Assembly: GCA_937915075.1 (NCBI GenBank) | Contig: CALDMA010000157.1 | Coordinates: 1 to 36,472 of the forward strand | From: an uncultured Oscillospiraceae bacterium | Lineage (GTDB): Bacteria > Bacillota > Clostridia > Oscillospirales > Oscillospiraceae | Direction: 5' to 3' | DNA: 36,472 bases | Shown here: in pieces, positions 1 to 7,864 of the stretch | Position numbering within the stretch: position 1 is the stretch's first letter | How the letters are laid out: each line of letters begins with the position of its first letter | The notes under the pieces: model-generated | What the model saw: the letters and a program-made list of their open reading frames with translations, nothing else | What the model was told of the DNA's origin: nothing | Databases searched by the model: none | Position numbers and translations under genes: made by a program

Positions 1-1
1 C

Positions 2-892
2 CGCGGCAACGTCATTATGACCTTCGGCACCGCCGACACCGGTGGCTCCATGTATCCCGCCGGCGCTGCCGTCTCTCAGGTTTGGACGAACAACGTTGAG
101 GGCGTGAAGTGCAATACCCAGACCTCCACCGGTTCCTTCCAGAACTGCCAGGACGTCTCCACCGGTGAAGTCGACGTCGCGGTCGCTACCTCCGACGTCG
201 TGCTCAACGCCTACAACGGCACCGGCAAGTTCGCCGACATCGGTGCGCTGGACAACCTGCGCGTCATCGGCGCGGTCTACACCTCCGTGCTCAGCGGCGT
301 GGCTCTCAAGAGCTCCGGCCTGACCTACATCAATGAGCTGCTCGGCAAGCGCGTTGCCGTCGGCCCCGCGGCCTCCGCGACCGAGAACGCCACCCTCGCT
401 GCCTTTGATGTCATGGGCATTGACGCCAGCAACACCAGCCTTGAGAACCTCGGCCTCGGCGACGGCGCCGACTCCGTCGGCGACGGCATCCTCGACGCGG
501 CCTTCGGCTTCGCCGGCCTGCCCATCGGCGGCCAGCTGAACCTCGCTGCCACCAAGGAGATCCAGGTCCTCGACATGACCCAGGAGGAGATCGACAAGGT
601 CCTCGCGGGCAACGCTGCCTACATCCAGACCAAGATCCCCGCCGGCACCTACACCGGTCAGGACTATGATGCCAACACCTTCGGCGTCAAGTGCCTCATC
701 ATCGTCACCGCCGATATGGACGAGGATCTCGTCTACGATCTGTGCAAGGCCATGAACGAGCACACCGAGGAGATGGCTGCCGGTAACGCCCTGCTCAAGG
801 ACATGACCGATCCCAGCTTCCTCTGCACCCAGATGCCCATCCCCCTGCACGACGGCGCCCAGAAGTACTACAGCGAGCAGGGCCTCATCTAA
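2..892 (+). CDS. TAXI-family TRAP transporter solute receptor (5' partial)
   Basis: Extracytoplasmic solute receptor of a TAXI-type TRAP importer, which captures an organic acid or amino acid and delivers it to the membrane permease encoded next. The reading frame is open from base 2, upstream of the first ATG at 17, so the window edge cuts off the signal peptide and the first strand. The visible N-terminus has the family hallmark GTADTGGSMYPAG, equivalent to the GTGGTGGVYYPxG ligand loop, followed by TSTGSFQNC and a VDVAVATSDVV stretch. The C-terminus has the PIPLHDGAQKYYSEQG ending usual for TAXI receptors. A strong hairpin terminator lies 65 bp downstream, before the permease. The ligand cannot be read from sequence; carboxylates such as glutamate or 2-oxoglutarate are typical for the few characterised members. 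The family call is firm. Confidence 0.9.
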   Translation, partial: RGNVIMTFGTADTGGSMYPAGAAVSQVWTNNVEGVKCNTQTSTGSFQNCQDVSTGEVDVAVATSDVVLNAYNGTGKFADIGALDNLRVIGAVYTSVLSGVALKSSGLTYINELLGKRVAVGPAASATENATLAAFDVMGIDASNTSLENLGLGDGADSVGDGILDAAFGFAGLPIGGQLNLAATKEIQVLDMTQEEIDKVLAGNAAYIQTKIPAGTYTGQDYDANTFGVKCLIIVTADMDEDLVYDLCKAMNEHTEEMAAGNALLKDMTDPSFLCTQMPIPLHDGAQKYYSEQGLI

Positions 893-956
893 TCGAGGAA
901 TTCTGAAAACTTGATCAAAAGGACGATCTGACCGTCCCTGCGAAAAGCGTTTTTTG

Positions 957-999
957 GCCGGAGTTGGGACATCCCAACTCCGGCTCCCCCTTTTCATTA
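957..999 (+). terminator. Hairpin attenuator between TRAP receptor and permease
   Basis: A perfect 13-bp stem (957-969 with 972-984) is followed by CTCCCCCTTTT. It sits after the receptor stop and before the permease start. It would lower read-through, so that the receptor is made in excess over the permease, as is usual for binding-protein transporters. Confidence 0.75.
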
Positions 1000-1041
1000 A
1001 GGTTTCGTTAAGACCCCCCACTTAACAGAAAGGATGCGTTT

Positions 1042-3045
1042 ATGTCCGATAAGAAAGAAATCAAAGAGATCGACGTCGCCTCGCTTGACAGCGAACTGGC
1101 AGCAGCGAGAACTCTCGAAGAGGGTAAGGGCGACAAGTTTATTAAGATGGCCTCCATCGTCGCCTTCCTGATGACCTCCTTCCATATTTACACCGGCTTT
1201 TTCGGCCTGTTCGACTACTCTGTGCAGCGCGGCGTGCATCTGGGCTTTGCCCTCACGCTGATCCTGCTCACCCAGCCCCTTTACAAGCACGTTTTTAAGG
1301 ATAAATTCGCCGGCAGCAAGGCCTTCCGCGCCGCCTGCCGCACGTTTGATATGATTCTCGTCGTCCTCACCTGGGTCTCCGTCTGGATGGCGCAGGACGA
1401 GGTCCATCACCTCACCGAGCGCCTGAGCAAGACGACCTGGATGGCGACCTTCGCGGGCGCCTGCCTGACCATCATCGTCCTTGAGTGCGCCCGCCGCACC
1501 CTCGGCTACATCATGCCGGTCCTCGCGCTCATCTTCATCGCCTACGCGCTCGCCGGCCCGAACCTGCCCATGGCCATCGCGCACCGCGGCTACTCCCTCG
1601 AGCGTATCTGCAAGTTCCTTGCCACCGACCTTGACGGTCTGTTCGGCACGACCATGAGCGTTTCCGCCACGGTCATCTTCATGTTCGTTATGTTCGGCGC
1701 GTTCCTCGAGGCCTCGGGCTGCTCCGACTTCATCAACGACATCGCCATCTCCCTCACCGGTAAGATCAAGTCCGGCCCCGCGCTCAGCGCGGTCGTCGCC
1801 TCCGGCCTGATGGGCTCCATCAACGGCTCCGCCGTCGCCAACGTCGTCGGAACCGGCACGTTCACCATTCCTCTGATGAAGTCCCGCGGCTACAAGCCCC
1901 AGTTTGCCGGCGGCGTTGAGGCCGTTGCCTCTACCGGCGGCCAGATCCTGCCCCCCGTTATGGGCTCCGGCGCGTTCCTGATGGTCGCGTTCACCGAGCA
2001 GAAGTACATCGCCATCGTCATCGCGGCGGTCATTCCCGCGCTGCTCTATTACTGGGGCTGCGCCGTCGCCGTTATCACCCAGTCCGAGCTGGCTGACATC
2101 ACCCTCATGGACCCCAAGGATATCCCCAAGACCCGTGAGGTCATGAAGGACGGCTGGATCTACCTGCTCATCATCGCGGTCCTGCTCTACTGCCTGCTCA
2201 TCGCGCAGTATTCTCCGCTCTACTCCGCCCTGTGGGCGACCTGCGCGGTGCCCGTGGTCATGCTCTTCGATAAGAAGAAGCGCTTCACCCTCAAGACCAT
2301 CCCCAGCGCCATGGTCAAGTCCGGCTTCAGCGCCATGTCCATCGTCATCGGCTGCGCCTGCGCCGGTATCGTCGTCGGCATGGTCTCCATCACCGGCATC
2401 GGCGTGATCTTCGGCGATATGATGATCCAGGCGGCGCACAGTCTGCTGTTCCCGTCCCTGCTCTTCACCGCCATCACCTGCATCGTCCTCGGTATGGGCC
2501 TGCCCACCACCGCGGCCTATGTTATTGCGGCGTCCATCCTCGCTCCGTCCCTCATCAAGCTCGGCCTTGCCCCGCTGACGGCGCACCTGTTCGTGTTCTA
2601 CTTCGCGTGCCTGTCCGCCATCACCCCGCCGGTCGCCCTCGCGGCCTATGCCGGCGCCGGTATCGCCAAGACCAACCCGATGACCACGGCCATCGAGGCG
2701 TGCAAGCTCGGCTTCGCCGGCTTCATGGTGCCCTTCGCGTTCTGCTACAATCCGGCGATGATGATGCAGGGCAGCGTCGGCGAGATCATCTCCGTCTTCA
2801 TCAGCGCTTTCATCGGCGTCACCATCATGTCCGCCGGCTTCCAGGGCTGGCTGCTGTGGAAGCTCAACTGGCTTGAGCGCATCGTGTTCATTGCCGGCGG
2901 TCTGCTGATGTTCATTCCCGGCACGCTGACCGACCTGATCGGTCTTGCTATTGCTGTCGTGATGCTTCTCATCAACGTGAAAAAGTGGGAGAGAGGTCCC
3001 AAGTTCATCATGAACAAGCACAAGGCCAAGCAGGAGCAGAAGTAA
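1042..3045 (+). CDS. TRAP transporter fused permease (DctQ-DctM type, TAXI system)
   Basis: Polytopic inner-membrane permease of the TAXI-TRAP system, with the small (DctQ-like) and large (DctM-like) subunits fused in one 667-residue chain. This is the usual length of the TRAP 4TM/12TM fusion family. A hydrophilic N-terminus (about residues 1-30) is followed by a membrane part with many hydrophobic segments. Gly/Pro-rich loops such as GSINGSAVANVVGTGTF, STGGQILPPVMGSGAF and GMGLPTTAAYV are characteristic of the DctM domain. Transport in this family is driven by an ion (Na+ or H+) gradient. The ATG at 1042 is preceded by AAAGGA at 1029-1034. It follows the receptor gene across a hairpin, so both are probably one transcription unit. 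The substrate is unknown. The dehydrogenase and dehydratase genes downstream suggest a hydroxy or sugar acid, which is inference only. Confidence 0.92.
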   Translation: MSDKKEIKEIDVASLDSELAAARTLEEGKGDKFIKMASIVAFLMTSFHIYTGFFGLFDYSVQRGVHLGFALTLILLTQPLYKHVFKDKFAGSKAFRAACRTFDMILVVLTWVSVWMAQDEVHHLTERLSKTTWMATFAGACLTIIVLECARRTLGYIMPVLALIFIAYALAGPNLPMAIAHRGYSLERICKFLATDLDGLFGTTMSVSATVIFMFVMFGAFLEASGCSDFINDIAISLTGKIKSGPALSAVVASGLMGSINGSAVANVVGTGTFTIPLMKSRGYKPQFAGGVEAVASTGGQILPPVMGSGAFLMVAFTEQKYIAIVIAAVIPALLYYWGCAVAVITQSELADITLMDPKDIPKTREVMKDGWIYLLIIAVLLYCLLIAQYSPLYSALWATCAVPVVMLFDKKKRFTLKTIPSAMVKSGFSAMSIVIGCACAGIVVGMVSITGIGVIFGDMMIQAAHSLLFPSLLFTAITCIVLGMGLPTTAAYVIAASILAPSLIKLGLAPLTAHLFVFYFACLSAITPPVALAAYAGAGIAKTNPMTTAIEACKLGFAGFMVPFAFCYNPAMMMQGSVGEIISVFISAFIGVTIMSAGFQGWLLWKLNWLERIVFIAGGLLMFIPGTLTDLIGLAIAVVMLLINVKKWERGPKFIMNKHKAKQEQK

Positions 3046-3066
3046 GCTCCGCCGAACCGGATATGG

Positions 3067-3104
3067 AATATGAGGGCCCCGGAAAGGGACCCTCATATTT
3101 TCTC
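3067..3104 (+). terminator. Terminator of TRAP transporter operon
   Basis: An inverted repeat AATATGAGGG (3067-3076) / CCCTCATATT (3090-3099), extended inward by CCC/GGG, ends in TTTTCTC. It lies 22 bp after the permease stop and just before the next promoter. Confidence 0.8.
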
Positions 3105-3105
3105 A

Positions 3106-3134
3106 TTGACCGCGCTCCCGGCGCGCGGTATACT
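3106..3134 (+). promoter_or_regulatory. Sigma-A promoter of the YcxB-like gene
   Basis: TTGACC (3106-3111), a 17-bp spacer and TATACT (3129-3134), 35 bp upstream of the start codon at 3169. It falls directly after the TRAP terminator. Confidence 0.7.
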
Positions 3135-3168
3135 GTAGCGTAAGAATCCAAGCGAGGAGAGGAAAACC

Positions 3169-3714
3169 ATGGAAGCTCAGGAGATCCGTTACCGCGTCAA
3201 TAAAAAGGTGTTTCGGCAGGCGTCGCTCTACGCCATGTTTCTGCGAAACCGCAATACCTTCCGTGTGGGCATCGCCGTCGTGCTGGCGGTGGCGTTTTAC
3301 ACCGTGCTTGCCGTGCAGGGCACCTTTCCCCTAAGCTACCTGCCGATCTATATCGCGGCGGCCTATCTTGTCTGGATGCTTTTGCTGCTCGGGCGTGAGG
3401 AGCAGCGCGTGCTGCGCTACCTCAAGAGCGACGAGTCGCTGCTGTGGACGGAGTACGTTCTGCGCTTCGACGCGGGCAAGCTGTCGGTCGAGATCCCCGA
3501 GAAGAAGCTCCGCAACACGGTCGCGCTCGCAAAGCTCGCCTCGGCCATAGAAATTTCGAGCGTGTTCATGCTCTACCTTTCGGCCGATCAGCTCTACCTT
3601 GTGCCGACCGCGGCCATGACGGACGAGCAGCGCACGGCGCTGCGCGGCCTTCTGAGCAGCCGTCTCGGCGAGCGCTTCTATTCCAGTATTCTGGCGCGTG
3701 AGAAGAAGAAATGA
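3169..3714 (+). CDS. YcxB-like small membrane protein
   Basis: A 181-residue protein with an amphipathic N-terminus, two predicted transmembrane helices (about residues 33-50 and 57-75) and a soluble C-terminal domain. That layout, and motifs such as VLRFDAGKLSVEIPEKK, match the YcxB-like family of Firmicutes, which has no established biochemical role. The C-terminal region resembles a PH-like beta fold, which is inference from its pattern of alternating hydrophobics. ATG 3169 is preceded by GCGAGGAGAGG. The gene stands alone, with its own promoter and a bidirectional terminator shared with the convergent LysR gene. Nothing ties it functionally to the transporter on its left. Confidence 0.65.
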   Translation: MEAQEIRYRVNKKVFRQASLYAMFLRNRNTFRVGIAVVLAVAFYTVLAVQGTFPLSYLPIYIAAAYLVWMLLLLGREEQRVLRYLKSDESLLWTEYVLRFDAGKLSVEIPEKKLRNTVALAKLASAIEISSVFMLYLSADQLYLVPTAAMTDEQRTALRGLLSSRLGERFYSSILAREKKK

Positions 3715-3718
3715 ACAA

Positions 3719-3756
3719 AGCCCGCTTCCGACATCGCTTCGGAGGCGGGCTTCTCT
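3719..3756. terminator. Bidirectional terminator between convergent genes
   Basis: AGCCCGC (3719-3725) pairs with GCGGGCT (3745-3751), extended by TTCCG/CGGAG, with a T-rich run downstream on the plus strand and an A-rich run on the other side. It serves the YcxB-like gene (+) and the LysR gene (-). Confidence 0.7.
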
Positions 3757-3759
3757 GTG

Positions 3760-4728
3760 CTACACCGGACGGTCGTGCTCCACGCGGCAGTCGCACTCGC
3801 TGCGCCACGACTGCGACTGCAGGAAGCGGCGCGCGGCATCGACAAAGGCGCGGGCGGCGGGCAGAAGGTGCCGCTTTTTCTTGTAGACTACGCTCAGCGG
3901 GTGGACAAGGTCGGGAGAGTCGAGGTCGAAGAAGAGCAGCTCGCCGCGGTTCGGCGCGTTGTGGACGGCGGTCTCGTTGACGAAGCAGAAGCCGTAGTTT
4001 TCCGCCGTCAGATTCAGCGCCGTGGTGGCGTTGGTGGTGTAGAGCGCATTTTCGACGGTGATGTGCTCCCGTTCGAGAAAGTTGTTGACGCGCATGGCGA
4101 GCAGGATCTCGGGATAGAGCAGGACAAAGCGTTCGTGCTCGAGAACGGAGAGCTCCGGTTCCTGTCCTGCGCGGCAGGCCTCTGCGAGCGCCTGCGCGGC
4201 GCGGTTGCCGCGGTTGCCGACCAGGAGGATCTTTTCGTAGAGAATGGTTTCGGTGGTCAGGTAGTCGGGCGTATTGAGATTGGTGTTCATGATGGCAAAA
4301 TCCACCGTGTTGTCTGCCACCAGACGGAACATCTCGCTCGTCGGGCGTTCAAGCAGCTCAAGATGGGCCTCGGGATGCTCCTGCGAAAAGGCGGGCAGGA
4401 TGCTCGGCAGGAGCGTGCTGGCGCGCCAGTTGCTCATGGCGACGCGGAGCGTCTGGCGGCGGCTGGCGTTCAAGCGCGTGAAGTCCTGCAAAAGCTGCTC
4501 ATAGAGCTGCGAGCTGTCCTCAAGGTAGTTGGCGTAGACCTTGCCGGCGGCGGTCAGCGCCAGCGGCGACTTGGTGCGGTCGAGCAGGCGGACGCCGAAT
4601 TCCTTTTCCAGATGGATGACGTATTGGCTCAAATAGGGCTGCGAGATGTGCAGCCGCTCCGCGGCCTTGGAAATGCTTTTCTCGGACGCAATGGCAAGAA
4701 AATATTCCGGATTCCGGTCCTGTACCAT
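3760..4728 (-). CDS. LysR-family transcriptional regulator (divergent to the Ldh2 operon)
   Basis: A 322-residue LysR-type regulator. The winged helix-turn-helix spans about residues 5-62, with the typical SISKAAERLHISQPYLSQYV recognition segment and the wing RTKSPLALTAAG. The rest is the two-lobed effector-binding domain. The frame is open to 4785, but the ATG at 4726-4728 is chosen because GAGGTGA precedes it at proper spacing and the protein then starts directly at the HTH. It is divergent from the operon starting at 4904, and its own -35/-10 lies at 4781-4754. It probably autoregulates and activates that operon in response to a pathway intermediate. The effector is unknown. Confidence 0.92.
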   Translation of the reverse strand: MVQDRNPEYFLAIASEKSISKAAERLHISQPYLSQYVIHLEKEFGVRLLDRTKSPLALTAAGKVYANYLEDSSQLYEQLLQDFTRLNASRRQTLRVAMSNWRASTLLPSILPAFSQEHPEAHLELLERPTSEMFRLVADNTVDFAIMNTNLNTPDYLTTETILYEKILLVGNRGNRAAQALAEACRAGQEPELSVLEHERFVLLYPEILLAMRVNNFLEREHITVENALYTTNATTALNLTAENYGFCFVNETAVHNAPNRGELLFFDLDSPDLVHPLSVVYKKKRHLLPAARAFVDAARRFLQSQSWRSECDCRVEHDRPV

Positions 4729-4753
4729 CCAGATCACCTCGTTTTCCTCTTCG

Positions 4754-4781
4754 ATTATAGCAAAAAATACGGCGCCGTCAA
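4754..4781 (-). promoter_or_regulatory. Promoter of the LysR gene
   Basis: On the minus strand, TTGACG (4781-4776), a 16-bp spacer and TATAAT (4759-4754) lead to a short leader before the ATG at 4728. Confidence 0.65.
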
Positions 4782-4787
4782 GCATGG

Positions 4788-4805
4788 TATAGGAAAAATA
4801 CTATA
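4788..4805. promoter_or_regulatory. Candidate LysR operator in divergent intergenic region
   Basis: An inverted repeat TATAG-N8-CTATA (4788-4792 / 4801-4805) lies between the two divergent promoters. Its centre falls near -65 relative to the start site predicted from the downstream promoter (about 4862), the usual recognition-site position for LysR activators. A T-N11-A pattern (4788/4800) is present. Binding is inferred. Confidence 0.5.
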
Positions 4806-4826
4806 GGGATAGTCAAATTTAAGTCT

Positions 4827-4855
4827 TTGACCTTTGGCAAACGGTGGGCTATGAT
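4827..4855 (+). promoter_or_regulatory. Promoter of the Ldh2-PGDH-FAH-SDR operon
   Basis: TTGACC (4827-4832), a 17-bp spacer and TATGAT (4850-4855), 48 bp ahead of the ATG at 4904. Confidence 0.7.
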
Positions 4856-4903
4856 AAAAGCAGTTCAAGAGAACACCAAAAAATAACGAAAAAGGTGATT
4901 CAT

Positions 4904-5935
4904 ATGCCAAAGTTTTCTCCTTCTGTTCTGCGTCAGTACTGCTATGATGTGATGACCGCCTCCGGCGTGGACAGCGTTTGCGCCGAAGCAACGGCAGAAA
5001 TGCTGGTGGATGCGGAGGTCACCGGCATGTCCACCCACGGCGTGAGCCGCCTGAGCATTTACATGGAGCGTATTCAGGCCGGGATCATGTCTCCCGATAA
5101 CAACATCCGCATCGTGCAGGAGGCTCCCTCCGCCCTGACGGTGGATGCCGGTAACTCGCTGGGCGCGGCGGCGGCTAAGTTCACCATGACCAAGTGCATC
5201 GAAAAAGCCAGAGAGACGGGCGTTTGCTTTGCCGCCGTGCGCAACTCCAACCACTTCGGCACCGCGGCCTTCTACACCAAGATGGCGGCTGAGGCCGGAA
5301 TGATGGGCCTTTGCTGCGCCAATCTCAAGGGCAATGTGGCCCCCTTCGGCGCGGCGGAGCCGTATCTGGGCACCAACCCGCTGTCTCTCTCCTGTCCCAC
5401 CAAGACCCGCCCGCTGGTGACGGATATCGCCACGAGCACCGTGGCGCTGGGCAAGCTGATCCTGGCGCAGAAGCTGGGCAAGTCCATTCCTGAGGGCTGG
5501 GCGCTGGACAAGGACGGCAACCCCACCACTGATCCGGCGGAGGGCCGCAAGGGAATGCTTACCCCCTTCGGAGGCCCCAAGGGCAGCGGCATCGCCATTA
5601 TGATCGACATTGCCAGCGGCATCCTCTCCGGCGGCGGCTTCGGCAACCACCTTACCGGCCTTTATGAAATGACCGGCCCGCAGGGCGTGGGCCACTTCAT
5701 GGGCGCCATCGACGTTTCCCACTTCACCGACCTTGAGACCTTTAAGGAAAAGGTCAGCGAGATGTCCGCGGAGATCAAGGCGCTGAAGAAGGCGCCCGGC
5801 GTGCAGGAGATCCTGATGCCCGGCGATCTGGAGGCCAACAAGCGCGCGGCCAACGAGGCCAACGGCATCGAGGTGGAGGAGCCCGTTTATCAGGAGCTTT
5901 TGAAGCTTGGCAAGCCCTACGGCCTGAGCCTGTAA
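4904..5935 (+). CDS. Ldh2/MDH2-family NAD(P)-dependent 2-hydroxyacid dehydrogenase
   Basis: A 343-residue oxidoreductase of the malate/L-lactate dehydrogenase type 2 family. Relatives oxidise malate, lactate, ureidoglycolate, delta-1-piperideine-2-carboxylate or (R)-sulfolactate with NAD(P). It carries the family motifs STHGVSRL (43-50) and SNHFGTAAFYT (115-125), with the catalytic His in NHFG, plus the C-terminal GGPKGSGIAIMIDI segment. The family is cytoplasmic and does not use a classical Rossmann fold. The ORF is open from 4844, but ATG 4904 is preferred because AAAGGTGA lies just upstream and the MPKFS start matches the family. It is the first gene of a LysR-controlled operon and is followed 13 bp later by a second, unrelated 2-hydroxyacid dehydrogenase. 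Pairs of this kind can act as an oxidise/reduce racemase, as ComC/SlcC do for sulfolactate. The substrate here is unproven. Confidence 0.88.
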   Translation: MPKFSPSVLRQYCYDVMTASGVDSVCAEATAEMLVDAEVTGMSTHGVSRLSIYMERIQAGIMSPDNNIRIVQEAPSALTVDAGNSLGAAAAKFTMTKCIEKARETGVCFAAVRNSNHFGTAAFYTKMAAEAGMMGLCCANLKGNVAPFGAAEPYLGTNPLSLSCPTKTRPLVTDIATSTVALGKLILAQKLGKSIPEGWALDKDGNPTTDPAEGRKGMLTPFGGPKGSGIAIMIDIASGILSGGGFGNHLTGLYEMTGPQGVGHFMGAIDVSHFTDLETFKEKVSEMSAEIKALKKAPGVQEILMPGDLEANKRAANEANGIEVEEPVYQELLKLGKPYGLSL

Positions 5936-5948
5936 AGGAGGAAGCATC

Positions 5949-6884
5949 ATGGCAAAAATTCTCATCACCGAATCGGTCCACCCCATCGGGCCTGAGCTGC
6001 TGACCGCGGCGGGCCACACCGTCGTTTACGCCGACCGCGACATGGATATCATCCGCCGCGAGATCGTGGACGCGGACGCCGTGCTTGTGCGCATCATCGA
6101 GCTGCCCGGTTCGCTGCTCGCGACGGCGAAGAACCTCAAGATCGTCTCCAAGCATGGCGTGGGCTACGACAATATCGACCTCGACTACTGCAAGAGCCAC
6201 GGCGTCGCCGTGACCATCACCCCGAACGCGAACAGCCTTTCCGTCGCCGAGCACGCCTTCACCCTGATGCTCACGCTGGCGAAAAACATCATTCCCGTTT
6301 CCAACGAGTACCGCACGATCGGCTTTGCCGCGAAGAACCACGCCCCCGGCATCGAAATGACCGGCAAGACATTGGGCTTGATCGGCATGGGCCGCATCGG
6401 AAAGCACGTCCTGCACATGTGCAAGGACGGTCTGGATATGCACGCCATCGTCTACGACCCCTACATCAGCGAGGTCCCCGAGGGCGTCGAAAAGGTGGAC
6501 GATCTTTCCGAGCTGCTGCGCCGCGCCGACGTTGTGACGCTCCACTGTCTGCTCACCGACGAGACGCGCAAGCTCATCGACCGCGAGCGGCTTGCGCTGA
6601 TGAAGCCCACCGCGCTGCTCATCAACTGCGCCCGCGGCCCCATCGTGGACGAGACCGCGCTCATTGAGGCGCTGGAGAGCGGCAGACTTGCCGGCGCCGG
6701 TCTTGACGTCACCGACCCCGAGCCGGTCGCGCCGGACAGCCCGCTCTTTAAGCTGCCGAACGTCATTGTCACGCCGCACTACGCGCCCACAACGGTCGAA
6801 TCCGCCACGCGTGTTTCCAAGATCGCAGCCGAAAACATCAACGCGGTGCTTGCCGGCAAGGAGCCGGTGGGCCGCATCGTCTGA
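5949..6884 (+). CDS. D-isomer-specific 2-hydroxyacid dehydrogenase (PGDH-like)
   Basis: A 311-residue NAD-dependent dehydrogenase of the D-3-phosphoglycerate/2-hydroxyacid family. The nucleotide-binding loop GMGRIG (146-151) is followed by an acidic residue at the end of the next strand (YDP, 169-171). The catalytic triad is visible: Arg229 in NCARGPIVDE, Glu258 in DVTDPEP and His277 in TPHYAP. It lacks the C-terminal ACT domain of long SerA enzymes, so serine biosynthesis is not the obvious role. AAAGGAGG precedes ATG 5949, 13 bp after the previous stop, so it is translated within the same operon. Relatives include glyoxylate/hydroxypyruvate reductases and (S)-sulfolactate dehydrogenase. With the Ldh2 enzyme it may interconvert the enantiomers of a 2-hydroxy acid, which is inference. 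Confidence 0.88.
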   Translation: MAKILITESVHPIGPELLTAAGHTVVYADRDMDIIRREIVDADAVLVRIIELPGSLLATAKNLKIVSKHGVGYDNIDLDYCKSHGVAVTITPNANSLSVAEHAFTLMLTLAKNIIPVSNEYRTIGFAAKNHAPGIEMTGKTLGLIGMGRIGKHVLHMCKDGLDMHAIVYDPYISEVPEGVEKVDDLSELLRRADVVTLHCLLTDETRKLIDRERLALMKPTALLINCARGPIVDETALIEALESGRLAGAGLDVTDPEPVAPDSPLFKLPNVIVTPHYAPTTVESATRVSKIAAENINAVLAGKEPVGRIV

Positions 6885-6910
6885 ACAATATTAAGAGGAG
6901 GAAAACAACC

Positions 6911-7825
6911 ATGAGACTCGCAACGATCAAGCTGCACGGCGCGGAGGTCGCCGGCATCGTCACCAAGAAGGGCATCCTGCCCGTCGCCGCGCTCAACGCC
7001 TACAAGGGCACGGGCTGGAAGGAGGACATGATGAGCCTCATTCAGGCCAATCACATCCCCGGCCTGACCAAGTGGTACAACGAGGGCGGCAAGGAGGAGC
7101 TTGAGACCATCCCCGGCGTCGTGCCGACGGAGGAGGTTGTCTACGCCCCGCTCTACCGCAACCCCAAGCGCATCTTCGGCATCGGCCTGAACTACGCCGA
7201 CCACGCCAAGGACATCGGCAACGCCGCGCCCACGGGCTTCCCCGGCAGCTTCTTCAAGATGGCGGATACCCTCATCGGCCCGAATGACGACATTCTGCTG
7301 CCCAAGCTCAAGGAAGCGCAGAAGACCACGGCGGAGGCGGAGCTCGGCATCATCATGGGCCGTGACTGCCGCGACGTTCCCGAGGAGGAGTGGGAGAGCG
7401 CCATCGTCGGCTACACCACGATCCTTGATATGACCGAGGAATCCATCCTCAAGGGCAACGACTTTGTGCCCGGCAATCCCCGCTACCTGACCATCGTGAA
7501 GAACTTCCCGACGTTCTTCTCCTTCGGCCCCCAGCTCGTCACGCCCGACGAGGTGCCTGACGTCCTCAAGCTTGAGGTTCAGAGCGTCCACAACGGAGAG
7601 ATCCACGCGAAGAACACGGTCGATCACATGACGCACGTTCCGTCCCGCCTCGTCTCCCTGCACTCGAGCATCCAGGGCTGGTACGCCGGCGACGTGCTCT
7701 CCACCGGCACCCCGCGCGCGTTCCACATTCAGGACGGCGACATTGCCGAATGCCGCATCGTCGGCCCGGACGGCTTTGAGATGGAGCCGCTGAAGAATCC
7801 CGTCGTGGATCTCAAGCTGCACTGA
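6911..7825 (+). CDS. Fumarylacetoacetate hydrolase (FAH) family protein
   Basis: A 304-residue FAH-superfamily enzyme; members are metal-dependent C-C hydrolases, hydratases or decarboxylases of 2,4-diketo acids. After an N-terminal cap comes the catalytic core, starting KRIFGIGLNYADHAKD (87-102). The divalent-metal ligands are recognisable as Glu142 and Glu144 in AEAELGIIMGR and Asp173 in TILDMTEES. The C-terminal STGTPRAF and DGD segments match the core sheet. GAGGAGG precedes ATG 6911. In sugar-acid catabolism, family members cleave 2,4-diketo-3-deoxy acids to pyruvate plus a hydroxy acid. With the SDR, the 2-hydroxyacid dehydrogenases and a nearby dehydratase, that role fits, but the exact substrate is not known. 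Confidence 0.9.
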   Translation: MRLATIKLHGAEVAGIVTKKGILPVAALNAYKGTGWKEDMMSLIQANHIPGLTKWYNEGGKEELETIPGVVPTEEVVYAPLYRNPKRIFGIGLNYADHAKDIGNAAPTGFPGSFFKMADTLIGPNDDILLPKLKEAQKTTAEAELGIIMGRDCRDVPEEEWESAIVGYTTILDMTEESILKGNDFVPGNPRYLTIVKNFPTFFSFGPQLVTPDEVPDVLKLEVQSVHNGEIHAKNTVDHMTHVPSRLVSLHSSIQGWYAGDVLSTGTPRAFHIQDGDIAECRIVGPDGFEMEPLKNPVVDLKLH

Positions 7826-7864
7826 AAACGGTCAAAAATATTAAGATATCAGGAGGAAATTATC

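Noticed and set aside
997..3096. 699-codon open frame antisense to the TRAP permease
   Set aside because: Its protein is dominated by Gly, Asp, His and Glu as expected from the complement of a GC-rich membrane gene. It has no domain, and it fully overlaps an unmistakable permease.
4904..6884. Sulfolactate racemase ComC/SlcC
   Set aside because: Family membership fits, but both families are broad, and neither sulfolyase (SuyAB) nor a sulfonate-specific gene is present, so it is only mentioned as an analogy.
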